From positions 1-64,000 of the forward strand of contig NZ_SLUB01000019.1 in NCBI RefSeq assembly GCF_004799755.1: a stretch of DNA of 64,000 bases. The letters are read 5' to 3'. Below the pieces are notes generated by a model. It worked only from the letters and a program-made list of their open reading frames with translations, was not told the DNA's origin and ran no database searches. Each line of letters begins with the position of its first letter. Positions within the stretch are counted from its first letter, which is position 1. The translations under genes were made by a program, and so were the position numbers. Shown here one piece after another: positions 17,269 through 26,719 of this stretch. Origin of the DNA: Bacillus timonensis. GTDB lineage: Bacteria > Bacillota > Bacilli > Bacillales > Bacillaceae_L.

Positions 17269-18267
17269 ATGACTCTTCAATCTACTAGTGGAAATGAGCC
17301 AATTTTAGATGTTCAAGGTATTAAAAAGTACTTCCCTGTAACCGGACCACTTGGACGTTTGGGTGGAATTAAAGGTCAGGTTAAAGCAGTAAACGATGTC
17401 TCGTTTAAAGTTTTTAAAGGAGAGACATATGGGTTAGTTGGAGAATCAGGAAGTGGAAAGAGCACAACAGGCAGAACGGCAATGAATTTAATAAAGCCAA
17501 CTGCGGGAAAGGTCTTCTACAAAAATAAAAATATATTTGATTTATCTAAGAAAGAACTTCGCCCCGTGCGTAAAGAGCTTCAAATGGTTTTTCAGGATCC
17601 GTTTTCTTCACTGAATCCGCGAATACGCGTTGGTGATACATTGGAGGAACCTTTGGTGATCCATTCATTATTGGCAAATAAAAATGAACGTCGCGAACGG
17701 GTATTTGAAATTTTAGACAAAGTAGGGATGCAGGCTGAACACTATTACCGCTTTCCACACGAGTTCTCAGGTGGGCAACGTCAGCGACTTGGATTAGCTC
17801 GGGCCTTAATATCAAATCCAGAAATTATCATTTGTGATGAGCCTGTATCAGCATTAGATGTTTCCATACAATCACAGGTGATTAATCTTTTACAACAACT
17901 ACAGGATGAATTTCAACTATCATACCTTTTCATTACCCATGATATTAGTGTAGTTCGCCATATTTCTGATCGAATCGGTGTTATGTATTTAGGTAAAATT
18001 GTGGAGGAAGCGCCGACTGAAAGTTTATTTGAAACTCCCCTTCATCCATATACACAGGCATTATTTTCTGCAGTACCCGGTAAGCATCGAGCACAAAAAA
18101 GGGAAAGAATTGTATTGAAGGGGGAAATCCCTTCGCCATTAAACCCTCCAACCGGTTGTATGTTCCATACTCGGTGTCCGTTTGCGAAAGATATTTGTAG
18201 AACAGAAATCCCTCAAAAAAGAGAGATGGCTCCAAATCATTATGTTGCTTGTCATTTGTATGAGTAG
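17269..18267 (+). CDS. oligopeptide ABC ATPase, OppF/DppF type
   Basis: 332 aa. Walker A GESGSGKST, Q-loop MVFQDPFSSLNPR, signature FSGGQRQR, Walker [13 protein letters not shown], and the C-terminal GCMFHTRCPFAKDIC. The PLGRLGGIKGQVKAVNDVSF insert near the N-terminus is an F-type feature. The ATG follows GGAGGGA; the frame is open further upstream into the oppD-type gene but lacks a better start. Confidence 0.92.
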   Translation: MTLQSTSGNEPILDVQGIKKYFPVTGPLGRLGGIKGQVKAVNDVSFKVFKGETYGLVGESGSGKSTTGRTAMNLIKPTAGKVFYKNKNIFDLSKKELRPVRKELQMVFQDPFSSLNPRIRVGDTLEEPLVIHSLLANKNERRERVFEILDKVGMQAEHYYRFPHEFSGGQRQRLGLARALISNPEIIICDEPVSALDVSIQSQVINLLQQLQDEFQLSYLFITHDISVVRHISDRIGVMYLGKIVEEAPTESLFETPLHPYTQALFSAVPGKHRAQKRERIVLKGEIPSPLNPPTGCMFHTRCPFAKDICRTEIPQKREMAPNHYVACHLYE

Positions 18268-18319
18268 CTAACATAAATGGACTAGTAGCGTTAAAATTTT
18301 ATGATAGGAGGAAAATGAG

Positions 18320-18700
18320 ATGGCTTTTATTAAAAAAGAAAATGACAGTTTTGGGATCTACAATGAGGAAGGACTTCAGGTTGAAGGTAGCTTTACTCCA
18401 AATTCGACTGGATTAAACCCAAAGGAGTTGCTAGAAGCATCGATAGGAATGTGTTTGACAATTGTGATTCAAAGAATGTTTGAGAGGGACGGTGTTGAGG
18501 TTAACGAGGGTGAATTCTCCGTAGAAGTAACAGGTATTAAAGCAGCAGACAGTCCTTCGCGCTTTGAAAAGTTTAATGTGTCGATTACACTTCCTGACCG
18601 GTTATCAGATGAATATAAACGTAAAATTATCGTTTCCGCAGAAAGAGCATGTACAATCAGTAACACTGTTACAAGAGGTGCTCAGGTTACAATTCATTAA
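18320..18700 (+). CDS. OsmC-family protein
   Basis: 126 aa, close to the usual OsmC length. Two Cys residues lie in the expected contexts: SIGMCLTIVIQRMF (about residue 42) and SAERACTISNTV (about 115). In active OsmC/Ohr proteins this pair reduces organic hydroperoxides. It follows the oppF-type gene by 52 bases with its own AGGAGG, and shares a bidirectional terminator with the opposing operon. Confidence 0.85.
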   Translation: MAFIKKENDSFGIYNEEGLQVEGSFTPNSTGLNPKELLEASIGMCLTIVIQRMFERDGVEVNEGEFSVEVTGIKAADSPSRFEKFNVSITLPDRLSDEYKRKIIVSAERACTISNTVTRGAQVTIH

Positions 18701-18739
18701 CAATTCATTAATCCTTAGGAATGCACTGATAAAAAAATG

Positions 18740-18776
18740 GCCTGCACCGCAGATGGTGCAGGCTTTCTGTTTTTTC
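18740..18776. terminator. bidirectional terminator between the two peptide operons
   Basis: Stem GCCTGCACC/GGTGCAGGC with a six-base loop. A T-rich tract follows on the plus strand and an A run precedes it, so it works on both strands. Confidence 0.85.
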
Positions 18777-19678
18777 TAACTCTTCATTTTTGGGTCTAGT
18801 GCGTCACGAAGACCATCACCCATAAGGTTAAAGCCTAATACGGTCAACATAATAGCAAGACCTGGAAAAATAAGTGTCCAAGGTGCTTGTTGAATATAGC
18901 TTCTTGCATCACTAAGCATTCTTCCCCATTCAGGCTCTGGAGCTTGTGCACCTAAACCTAGAAATCCTAAAGCAGCTGCTTCAAGTATGGCTGTTGCAAT
19001 GCCGAGCGAGCCTTGAACGATAATAGGGGTTATGCTATTTGGAAGGATATGTTTTAAAAGAATGCGAGAATCTTTCATCCCAATCGCTTTTGCCGACATG
19101 ATAAATTCTTCTTCTTTGATACTAATAACCTTTGAACGGACAAGACGTCCAAAGTTAGGGACATTTATAATGGCAATTGCAATTAATGCGTTTTGAAGGG
19201 ATGGTCCTAAAATTGCAACAATTGCAATGGCTAGTAGGATGCTTGGGAATGCTAGCAAAATATCAAATGTTCTAGAGATCAGCATATCAACCCATTTTCC
19301 ATAGTAGCCAGCAAGAATACCAAGTAAAGAACCGATAATCGCAGAGGCTAATACTGCAAAGAATCCAACCCATAACGAGATTCTTGCACCAAAAATAATT
19401 CTTGAAAAAATATCTCTTCCTAGGTCATCCGTCCCAAACCAATGATCTGCGGATGGGGGTTGTAGACTATCTGCTAGGATTGATTCTTTATAGCTTTGTG
19501 GAGCAATAACATCTGCGAAAATTGCTACTAAAATAAAGAAAGCAACAATCCCTGTACCAACAAGTGCTAGGCGATTCTTTTTAAATCCCTTCCAAGCATC
19601 TTTCCAAGGAGAGACGACTGCATCGTCATTCCGTTGGACGGATACATTTGATTCTTGTTGAGGAACCATTTCAGCCAT
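18776..19678 (-). CDS. appC: oligopeptide ABC permease, AppC/OppC type
   Basis: 300 aa from the ATG preceded by AGAGGTGG. The layout matches the C-type permease: GFKKNRLALVGTGIVAFFILVAIFADVIAPQ, then HWFGTDDLGRDIFSRIIFGARISL and the EAA loop EEFIMSAKAIGMKDSRILLKHILPNS. Last gene of a D-F-A-B-C operon, the order of the B. subtilis app operon; the symbol is assigned on that basis. Confidence 0.85.
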   Translation of the reverse strand: MAEMVPQQESNVSVQRNDDAVVSPWKDAWKGFKKNRLALVGTGIVAFFILVAIFADVIAPQSYKESILADSLQPPSADHWFGTDDLGRDIFSRIIFGARISLWVGFFAVLASAIIGSLLGILAGYYGKWVDMLISRTFDILLAFPSILLAIAIVAILGPSLQNALIAIAIINVPNFGRLVRSKVISIKEEEFIMSAKAIGMKDSRILLKHILPNSITPIIVQGSLGIATAILEAAALGFLGLGAQAPEPEWGRMLSDARSYIQQAPWTLIFPGLAIMLTVLGFNLMGDGLRDALDPKMKS

Positions 19679-19700
19679 GTGCAATTCCACCTCTTTTCCA

Positions 19701-20705
19701 TTATTGATATTTAATGCGTGGATCAAATACAGCGTAAAGTAAGTCAACGATTAAGTTAATAAATACGAAAATAGCTGCAATGAGTAATACGCCTGATTGA
19801 ACAACAGGGTAATCTCTAAAAGAAATGGCTTCATAAATATATCTTCCGATACCAGGCCAACTGAAAATAGTTTCAGTTAGGATAGCTCCACCTAGAAGAA
19901 GCCCCATTTGGAGTCCAATTGTAGTTAAAACCGGAATAAATGCATTTTTTAAGGAGTGTTTATAAACAACCCAAAACATTCTTTGGCCTTTTGCTCTTGC
20001 TGTTCGAATATAGTCTGAGCGCATCACTTCTAACATGCTCGATCTTGTCATTCTTGCAATAATCGCCATAGGGATTGTTGCTAATGCTATGCTTGGTAAG
20101 ATTAAGTGTTTCAATGCAACAACAAATTGATTAACATTCCCTTGGATTAACGTGTCTAGTAAAAATAAGTGCGTGATTGGTTCAATTGGGTCCCGAATAT
20201 TCTCTCTTCCTAGTGAAGGTAACCAATTCAGCTCAAGGGCGAAAATCCATTGTTCCATTAACCCGAGCCAAAAGATAGGAATGGAGACACCGATAAGAGC
20301 AAGGACCATCGCTGTATAATCAAACCATGAGTTTTGAAACCAGGCGCTTATGATACCAGCGTTAACACCAATTACAACGGCAATAATCATGGCAACGAGT
20401 GCAAGCTCAAAGGTCGCAGCTAAAAATGGCCAAATTTCTTCAGAAATAGGTGAGCGGGTGCGAAGGGATTCTCCTAAATCACCATGGAGTAAATCACCGA
20501 TGTATGAAAAATATTGTGTATACCATGGCTCGTCCAGCCCGAGCTGCTGTGTTAATGCTTCTTTGGCAGCGGGTGATGCTTTTTCGCCCAATATAGCATC
20601 TGCTGGGTCACCAGGGATAAGCCGTAGCATAAAGAACACGATAAGAGACATTCCGATTAAAACTGGAATTAACATGAGTAAACGGCGAACCGTATATGAA
20701 AGCAT
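19701..20705 (-). CDS. appB: oligopeptide ABC permease, AppB/OppB type
   Basis: 334 aa from ATG (GTG three codons earlier is possible; AAAGGGGTG favours the ATG). Typical B-type start MLSYTVRRLLMLIPVLIGMSLIVFFMLRLIPGDPADAILG and contact loop RSDYIRTARAKGQRMFWVVYKHSLKNAFIPVL. It is about 20 residues longer than the plus-strand paralogue because of an extra loop (PIEPITHLFLLDTLIQGNVNQF), as in App/Dpp permeases. The downstream C-type permease starts 22 bases later. Confidence 0.87.
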   Translation of the reverse strand: MLSYTVRRLLMLIPVLIGMSLIVFFMLRLIPGDPADAILGEKASPAAKEALTQQLGLDEPWYTQYFSYIGDLLHGDLGESLRTRSPISEEIWPFLAATFELALVAMIIAVVIGVNAGIISAWFQNSWFDYTAMVLALIGVSIPIFWLGLMEQWIFALELNWLPSLGRENIRDPIEPITHLFLLDTLIQGNVNQFVVALKHLILPSIALATIPMAIIARMTRSSMLEVMRSDYIRTARAKGQRMFWVVYKHSLKNAFIPVLTTIGLQMGLLLGGAILTETIFSWPGIGRYIYEAISFRDYPVVQSGVLLIAAIFVFINLIVDLLYAVFDPRIKYQ

Positions 20706-20830
20706 TTTGTTCACCCCTTTTGATGGATAAGTTTGTGTTCAAAAAGGAGGATGAAAAGGAGCTGTATTCATTAAACGAAGTTACTCCATTCGATGTGTCA
20801 TTTTCACCATACCTTTGAACAACATCTATA

Positions 20831-20854
20831 AAGGGGAGTAACAAGACTCCCCTT
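20831..20854 (-). terminator. intercistronic hairpin after the binding-protein gene
   Basis: Perfect 9-bp stem AAGGGGAGT/ACTCCCCTT with a six-base loop, nine bases after the binding-protein stop and without a T run. Same position as the hairpin in the plus-strand operon, suggesting stabilisation or partial attenuation. Confidence 0.6.
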
Positions 20855-20862
20855 CTTAACTA

Positions 20863-22470
20863 TTATTCAAAATATACGTTTGTAAATTTGTCTACACCTG
20901 TAGGATGTGGAATAAATCCTTTTAGATTGCTGCTAGCAGCTAAAGCTGCACGTGCGTGTGCAATTGGAATCCAAGGAGCATCTGTATGAACGATTTCCTG
21001 GGCTTGTTTGTACATGCCATTTCTTTTTGCTTCATCTGTTTCAGTTTGTGCTGCAATAAGAAGGTCATGTAGCTCTTGATTTGCATAACGTGAATAGTTA
21101 TTTCCATCAATGCTATCTTGATCTAGTAATACATATAAGAAGTTATCTGGGTCACCATTGTCACCAATCCAACCTGCAAGGTAAGATTGTGCCTCACCAT
21201 TTTGGACTTTTTCAAGGAAGGTTGTCCAATCGTATGTGACGATTTCAACTTCTACCCCAATTTTTGCAAAGTCAGCTTGAATGGCTTCAGCAATCTTTTG
21301 TGGCTCAGGCATATAATCTCTTGGGTTTGTGAATGTCCAAAGCTCCATTTTGAAGCCATCTGGATATCCAGCTTCAGCAAGAAGATCTTTTGCTTTGTCC
21401 AAATCATATGCATAGCCTTCGATTTCGTCATTGTATCCTGGCATAAATGAAGGATAAGGGTTAACTGCTGGATCTGCGTTACCCGCATAGAATGTATCAA
21501 TGATTGATTGTTTATCAACAGCATAGTTAAGGGCTTGACGAACTGTTGGGTTATTAAATGGTTCCATTTCAGTGTTAAAACCAAAGTATCCAATGTTCAT
21601 ACCTGGACGTAATAATACTTGTAATGCAGAATCGCTTTCGATTTGTGAAACGTCACTTGGATTTACTCCATCCATTAAATCAATTTCACCTGTTTTTAAA
21701 GCAGTTAGACGAGCTGAGTTATCTGGAATGACTCTGAAAATAACTTTTTCAAGTTTTGGAGCTCCTGCCCAATACTCTTCATTTCTTTCAAGAGTTATAG
21801 TGTCATTACGTTTCCATTCCTTGAATACGAATGGTCCAGTACCAACTGGATTTTCACCAAATGTATCGCCTTGTTCTTCAATAGCTGTTGGACTGGCAAT
21901 TCCGAATGGACCCATTGCTAGGTTGTTTAAAAATGGTGCTTGTGGGCGTTTAAGAGTGAATTTTACAGTATAGTCATCCACTGCTTCAACAGATTTAATG
22001 ACATGTCCTTCGTCATCTTTAAAGCCGCCAAACATAGCGGCGTAGTATACGAATGCGCCATCTGTGCCACCGCTCATCCAACGTTCAAAGTTGTAAACAA
22101 CAGCATCTGCGTTGAAATCTGTACCATCATGGAATTTTACCCCTTCTTTTAATGTGAAGGTATACTCCAAAGAATCATCAGAGATTGTCCATTCAGTTGC
22201 TAAAGCAGGCTTAACCTCTGTAGTTTCCTCTTCATAATCTAAAAGAGTATCAAAAATGTTTTCAGTAACTTTAAGTGATTCACCATCAGTTACAACACCT
22301 GGGTCAAGTGAAGTAGTATCAGCTCCACGACCGTAAATTAATGTAGTTTGCGCTTCATCTTTAGCAGATGATGAAGAATCGCCACTATCTGAGTCTTTGT
22401 TGCCACAAGCCATTAAAATAGCTGAAAGAGCAACAAAAAGTACTAACGTTTGTAAGAAACGTTTTTTCAT
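20863..22470 (-). CDS. appA: oligopeptide-binding lipoprotein, AppA/DppE-like
   Basis: 535 aa, SBP family 5. Signal peptide and lipobox SAILMAC (Cys about 22), followed by a Ser/Asp linker. It carries YTFTLKEGVKFHDGTDFNADAVVYNFERW and NPVGTGPFVFKEWKRNDTITLERNEEYW. The ATG chosen is preceded by GGAGGGG; an in-frame TTG overlaps that site. App versus Dpp specificity cannot be decided from sequence. Confidence 0.86.
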   Translation of the reverse strand: MKKRFLQTLVLFVALSAILMACGNKDSDSGDSSSSAKDEAQTTLIYGRGADTTSLDPGVVTDGESLKVTENIFDTLLDYEEETTEVKPALATEWTISDDSLEYTFTLKEGVKFHDGTDFNADAVVYNFERWMSGGTDGAFVYYAAMFGGFKDDEGHVIKSVEAVDDYTVKFTLKRPQAPFLNNLAMGPFGIASPTAIEEQGDTFGENPVGTGPFVFKEWKRNDTITLERNEEYWAGAPKLEKVIFRVIPDNSARLTALKTGEIDLMDGVNPSDVSQIESDSALQVLLRPGMNIGYFGFNTEMEPFNNPTVRQALNYAVDKQSIIDTFYAGNADPAVNPYPSFMPGYNDEIEGYAYDLDKAKDLLAEAGYPDGFKMELWTFTNPRDYMPEPQKIAEAIQADFAKIGVEVEIVTYDWTTFLEKVQNGEAQSYLAGWIGDNGDPDNFLYVLLDQDSIDGNNYSRYANQELHDLLIAAQTETDEAKRNGMYKQAQEIVHTDAPWIPIAHARAALAASSNLKGFIPHPTGVDKFTNVYFE

Positions 22471-22521
22471 AATTTTCCCCTCCAAAATTGTTTATCTTGG
22501 ACAGCGATTTATGCTGCCTAT

Positions 22522-23502
22522 TTATATTTGCTCTTCTCCATGAAGGTGGCAAGCGGTAAAGTGACCTTGCTCTACTTCTTGGAGTGTAGGAACAACCTGT
22601 TTACAAATATCCATTGCCTTTGGGCATCGCGTATGGAACGGACATCCTGTAGGTGGGTTTGATGGGCTAGGTACATCACCACTAAGAATGATTCGTTCTT
22701 GCTTGTGATCTGGATCCGGAATTGGGACAGATGAGAGCAATGCTTCTGTATAAGGATGCTTAGGAGATTCATATAAGCGATCGCTATCAGTTAACTCTAC
22801 GATTCTTCCTAAATACATCACTCCAACTCGATCACTGATGTGACGGACAACACCTAAGTCATGGGCAATAAATAAATAAGTTAAATCAAAGTCTTTCTGT
22901 AAATCTTCAAGGAGATTAAGAACCTGTGATTGGATTGAAACATCAAGAGCTGATACAGGTTCATCCGCAATAATAAGTTTTGGTTTAACGGCTAAAGCAC
23001 GGGCAATACCAATTCGTTGTCTTTGACCTCCACTAAATTGATGCGGATATCGTTTAGCGTGAAAGGAGTTTAATCCAACAATTTCGAGTAGTTCCCGTAC
23101 TCTTTTTTTTCGTTCTTGCCTATTTCCAAGTCCATGAACGATTAAAGGCTCTTCAATTATTTTTTCAACAGTATGCCTTGGGTTTAAGGATGCAAAAGGA
23201 TCTTGGAATACCATTTGGATATCCTTTCGCATCTTTCTCATTTCTGAATTAGATAGAGTCATTAAATCTTTATCCTCAAAGATAATTTCTCCTCCTGTAG
23301 GTTCCAGTAATCGCATAAGCATACGGCCTGTTGTCGATTTTCCACAACCACTTTCACCTACTAAACCAAGTGTTTCTCCTTTATGTAGTTTGAAGGAAAC
23401 GCCATCAACGGCTTTTACTGCACCTGTTTGCTTTTGAAGGACTCCACTTTTAATTGGAAAATATTTTTGCAGGTTATTAACTTCCAATAATGTTTCAGGC
23501 AT
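22522..23502 (-). CDS. appF: oligopeptide ABC ATPase, AppF/OppF type
   Basis: 326 aa. Walker [11 protein letters not shown]-loop [13 protein letters not shown], signature FSGGQRQR, Walker [13 protein letters not shown], and the C-terminal [15 protein letters not shown]. Second gene of the operon, 22 bases after the D-type ATPase. Confidence 0.9.
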   Translation of the reverse strand: MPETLLEVNNLQKYFPIKSGVLQKQTGAVKAVDGVSFKLHKGETLGLVGESGCGKSTTGRMLMRLLEPTGGEIIFEDKDLMTLSNSEMRKMRKDIQMVFQDPFASLNPRHTVEKIIEEPLIVHGLGNRQERKKRVRELLEIVGLNSFHAKRYPHQFSGGQRQRIGIARALAVKPKLIIADEPVSALDVSIQSQVLNLLEDLQKDFDLTYLFIAHDLGVVRHISDRVGVMYLGRIVELTDSDRLYESPKHPYTEALLSSVPIPDPDHKQERIILSGDVPSPSNPPTGCPFHTRCPKAMDICKQVVPTLQEVEQGHFTACHLHGEEQI

Positions 23503-23524
23503 TTTTTTCTCCCTCCTTTACCAA

Positions 23525-24529
23525 TTAATGTGATGCACCTTGTAGGAGTGTAGCTTTTGCTTCGGTTTCATGTAGATGACATCTTGCGCGTTGGCCATTT
23601 CCGACATCTAGTAAACTAGGAGCAACTTCTCTACATGTATCAAATGCATATGGGCATCTTTCTGCAAAATGGCAGCCCTTTTTAATAGAACCCGGGATAG
23701 GCACACTGCCAGGGATAGAGAATAGACGGTCTTTTTTAGTTCGAACGTCTGGAACAGACTCGATAAGCCCTTTTGTATAAGGATGCTGTGGGTTTTTAAA
23801 AAGGGACTTCGTATCGCCTTCTTCAACAACCTTACCTGAATACATAACGGCTATCCGGTCACACATTTCCGCAACGACTCCAAGGTCATGTGTAATCATA
23901 ATGATAGAAGTATTCGTTTCTTTATTCAGCTTTTTCATCAGCTCTAGGATTTGAGCTTGGATGGTCACGTCAAGGGCAGTTGTTGGCTCATCCGCAATCA
24001 AAATTTCAGGTTCACAAACCATTGCCATCGCAATCATGACTCTTTGACGCATACCCCCGGATAATTGGTGAGGATATTCATCTACTAATTCGTTTGCCCT
24101 TGGAAGTCCAACAAGGTTTAACATCTCAATTGCTCTCATTCGGGCTTCTCTTTTCGAAATCTTATTGTGTATTAAAATGGCTTCAATTAATTGATTCCCG
24201 ATTGTGAATACAGGGTTTAATGATGTCATTGGCTCTTGGAATATCATTCCGATTTTATTTCCGCGAATTTGTCTCATTCGCTTTTCCTTTGCGTGAACAA
24301 GATCTTCGCCATTAAATAAAATTTCACCGCCAACTATTTTTCCTGGATGCTGTACGAGTTGCATGATAGAAAGAGAAGTTACACTTTTACCGCAACCAGA
24401 CTCACCGACGATTCCGAGGATTTCACCTTTTTTTAGGTGAAGATCAACCCCGTTTACAGCAGGAATTTGTCCACTATCAGTAAGAAAGTGGGTTTTTAAC
24501 CCTTTTATTTCTAGAATAGTATCTTCCAT
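23525..24529 (-). CDS. appD: oligopeptide ABC ATPase, AppD/OppD type
   Basis: 334 aa. Walker [10 protein letters not shown]-loop MIFQEPMTSLNPV, signature LSGGMRQR, Walker B ILIADEPTTALD, and the GCHFAERCPYAFDTC cluster. First gene of the operon. ATG at the given end follows AAAGGGG by eight bases; a GTG three codons upstream overlaps the ribosome site. Confidence 0.9.
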   Translation of the reverse strand: MEDTILEIKGLKTHFLTDSGQIPAVNGVDLHLKKGEILGIVGESGCGKSVTSLSIMQLVQHPGKIVGGEILFNGEDLVHAKEKRMRQIRGNKIGMIFQEPMTSLNPVFTIGNQLIEAILIHNKISKREARMRAIEMLNLVGLPRANELVDEYPHQLSGGMRQRVMIAMAMVCEPEILIADEPTTALDVTIQAQILELMKKLNKETNTSIIMITHDLGVVAEMCDRIAVMYSGKVVEEGDTKSLFKNPQHPYTKGLIESVPDVRTKKDRLFSIPGSVPIPGSIKKGCHFAERCPYAFDTCREVAPSLLDVGNGQRARCHLHETEAKATLLQGASH

Positions 24530-24596
24530 AATATCCACCCCTTTCTATATTGGGATACTAATTAAAATTTTTATAATATATTAATAACAAAGTATA

Positions 24597-24624
24597 ATTA
24601 TACACTTCGCAATCAGAATTTCAA
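24597..24624 (-). promoter_or_regulatory. promoter of the app-type operon
   Basis: On the minus strand TTGAAA is followed by 16 bases and TATAAT. A CodY-like box, AATTTCAAGAAAAAT (24617-24631, three mismatches to AATTTTCWGAAAATT), overlaps the -35. CodY repression of peptide uptake is established in Bacillus; here it is inference. Confidence 0.6.
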
Positions 24625-24628
24625 GAAA

Positions 24629-24706
24629 AATAAAGCGATTGAAAATGATATAAATCTTTTAATAGAGAGAAAAGTCGCTTTATTATCATTTTGTAATCGC
24701 TTTATT
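24629..24706. repeat. TCGCTTTATT repeats and long inverted repeat
   Basis: AATAAAGCGA (24629-24638) faces two direct copies of TCGCTTTATT (24675-24684 and 24697-24706). A larger inverted repeat joins AAAGCGATT-x-AAAATGATA (24632-24650) to TATCATTTT-xx-AATCGCTTT (24684-24703). It sits immediately upstream of the app-type promoter and looks like a multi-site operator or a hairpin. Confidence 0.6.
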
Positions 24707-24798
24707 GGTTAGTGTTGTTTTTATAATAAAGTATTATACTAATATTTAGTTTTATCAGAAAAAATAGTGAAATGAAAAAAGTCTGAAGTGGAGGGGAC

Positions 24799-24832
24799 AA
24801 AAAATCCCCCTATGTTTCAGATACATAAGGGG
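24799..24832 (-). terminator. terminator of the pot operon
   Basis: On the minus strand CCCCTTATGT/ACATAGGGGG forms a 10-bp stem with a seven-base loop, followed by ATTTTTTG, 14 bases after the potD stop. Confidence 0.85.
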
Positions 24833-24845
24833 TTGATGTATTTAT

Positions 24846-25919
24846 TTAGTTCTGCGCCATTTTGAATTCTAAGAAAAGCTGATTGTAGATGGCCAGATTC
24901 TTTTTGCCTAGGTTTTCATAAACCTCGAGCCTCTCTGTAAGTTCAGGGGATGGATAGAATCGCTCATCGGTCACCATATCTTCAGGCATATACTGAAGCG
25001 CCTCTTTGTTTGGAGTGGAGTAGCTCACATATTCTGTGTTTTGCGCTGCGACTTCCGCATCCAACATAAAGTTAATAAATTGGTGAGCACCTTCAATATT
25101 TTTCGCGGTTTTCGGAATCACCATATTATCAAACCATAGGTTCGAGCCTTCGCTTGGCACGACATAGTCGATATCTTCATTTTCCCACATAATATCAGCA
25201 GCATCACCAGACCATACAATCCCAATAGCCGCTTCTTCATTTTGGATGAGGACTTTTCCTTCATCACCAACAATGGCTTTGACATTTGGTGTAAGTTTGA
25301 CGAGTTTTTCTTTCGCTTCTATCAAGTGGTCACGATTTGTATCATTGAGTGAATAACCAAGGGAATTAAGCCCCATTCCCATGATTTCTCTGGCACCGTC
25401 CACCAAGATAATTTCGTTCTTTAAGGAAGGGTCCCAAAGGTCATTCCAGCTTGTAAACTCTTTTCCGTCAAGCATTGTTGGATTAAACACGATACCAACG
25501 GTTCCCCAAAAGTAGGGAACAGAGTATTTATTGCCTGGATCAAAAGGAAGATCCATGAAACGCTCATCAATGTTTTTTAAATTTGGAAGCTTCGAATGAT
25601 CAAGAGGGATAAGCAGGTCCTCTTGGCGCATTTTATCAATCATATATTCAGATGGAACGGCAATATCATACGTCGTCCCACCTTGTTCAATTTTTGTCAT
25701 CATCGCTTCATTGGAGTCAAAGGTTTCGTAAATGACCTTGATTCCAGTCTCCTCTTCAAAGCGGTCAATTAATTCTTCGTCAATATAATCTCCCCAGTTA
25801 TAAATCGTCAAGGTATTCCCACTTGCCAGGCCTTGTGACGAATTTAAATAATGGATCAGATAAAGAAGACCTGCTGAGACAAGCACGATTGCTAAGAAAG
25901 CACGGATGAGTTTGGTCAT
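24846..25919 (-). CDS. potD: spermidine/putrescine-binding protein PotD
   Basis: 357 aa, SBP family with the typical start of the mature domain LTIYNWGDYIDEELIDRFEEETGIKVIYETFDSNEAMMTKI. It binds polyamines outside the membrane for PotABC. The N-terminus is a hydrophobic helix (about residues 5-25) without a lipobox Cys, so the protein may stay anchored by this helix. Its ATG overlaps the potC stop (ATGA), indicating coupling. Confidence 0.9.
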   Translation of the reverse strand: MTKLIRAFLAIVLVSAGLLYLIHYLNSSQGLASGNTLTIYNWGDYIDEELIDRFEEETGIKVIYETFDSNEAMMTKIEQGGTTYDIAVPSEYMIDKMRQEDLLIPLDHSKLPNLKNIDERFMDLPFDPGNKYSVPYFWGTVGIVFNPTMLDGKEFTSWNDLWDPSLKNEIILVDGAREIMGMGLNSLGYSLNDTNRDHLIEAKEKLVKLTPNVKAIVGDEGKVLIQNEEAAIGIVWSGDAADIMWENEDIDYVVPSEGSNLWFDNMVIPKTAKNIEGAHQFINFMLDAEVAAQNTEYVSYSTPNKEALQYMPEDMVTDERFYPSPELTERLEVYENLGKKNLAIYNQLFLEFKMAQN

Positions 25920-26719
25920 TTTCGAACCCCCAATCCACGTGTATTACCACGTTGTGCGATAAAGTAATAGCCGACAACAAGCAGCATTGTAAAGATAAAT
26001 AATAGAGTTGACAATGCATTAATATTCAATGAGATTCCGCGGCGTGCGAGGGAGTAGATTTCAACGGAAAGCGTTGAGAAACCATTGCCTGTCACGAAAA
26101 AGGTAACTGCGAAATCATCAAACGAGTAGGTTAGTGCCATGAAAAATCCAGCGAAAATCCCCGGTGTGATATAAGGGATAATGACCTTTGTGAGGACCTG
26201 CCACTGGCTCGCCCCAAGGTCCTTTGCTGCGTCAATTAAACTTGGGCTCATTTCCTTTAATTTAGGTAATACCATGAGAACGACAATTGGAATACAGAAG
26301 GCGATGTGTGAAAGCAGTACAGAATAAAAGCCTAATTTAATCCCAGCCATCGTTAATAAAATCAGAAAAGACGCACCAATGATAACATCTGGACTTACAA
26401 TTAAAACGTTATTGAAGGACAATAACGTATTCTGAGTTTGTCTTTTTCTCACAGAGTGAATCCCAATTGCCCCGAGCACCCCGATAATCGTTGAAAAGAG
26501 GGCTGACAACAAGGCGATCACAAATGTGTTTAACACAATGATGAGTAATCGCGTATCTCCAAATAGCTCCTTATACCAATCCAAGGTAAAACTATCAAAA
26601 TTGTTCATCGTACCGCCGCTATTGAAGGAGTAATAGATCAAATAAAAAATCGGTGCGTATAAAATGAAGAAGATAATAAATAAATATACTTTTGAAGAGA
26701 TGGTAAGTTTATCTCTCAT
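25916..26719 (-). CDS. potC: polyamine ABC permease PotC
   Basis: 267 aa, BPD-type permease with about six helices. Contact loop SLIDAAKDLGASQWQVLTKVIIPYITPGI is diagnostic of the PotB/PotC family, and YSFDDFAVTFFVTGNG is PotC-like. The ATG follows GAGGTG by six bases and overlaps the end of potB by 11 bases. Confidence 0.9.
   Translation of the reverse strand: MRDKLTISSKVYLFIIFFILYAPIFYLIYYSFNSGGTMNNFDSFTLDWYKELFGDTRLLIIVLNTFVIALLSALFSTIIGVLGAIGIHSVRKRQTQNTLLSFNNVLIVSPDVIIGASFLILLTMAGIKLGFYSVLLSHIAFCIPIVVLMVLPKLKEMSPSLIDAAKDLGASQWQVLTKVIIPYITPGIFAGFFMALTYSFDDFAVTFFVTGNGFSTLSVEIYSLARRGISLNINALSTLLFIFTMLLVVGYYFIAQRGNTRGLGVRK

Noticed and set aside
24632-24703. T-box or other riboswitch upstream of the app-type operon
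   Set aside because: No T-box sequence or terminator follows, and the inverted repeat lies upstream of the predicted promoter, so it would not be transcribed with the operon.
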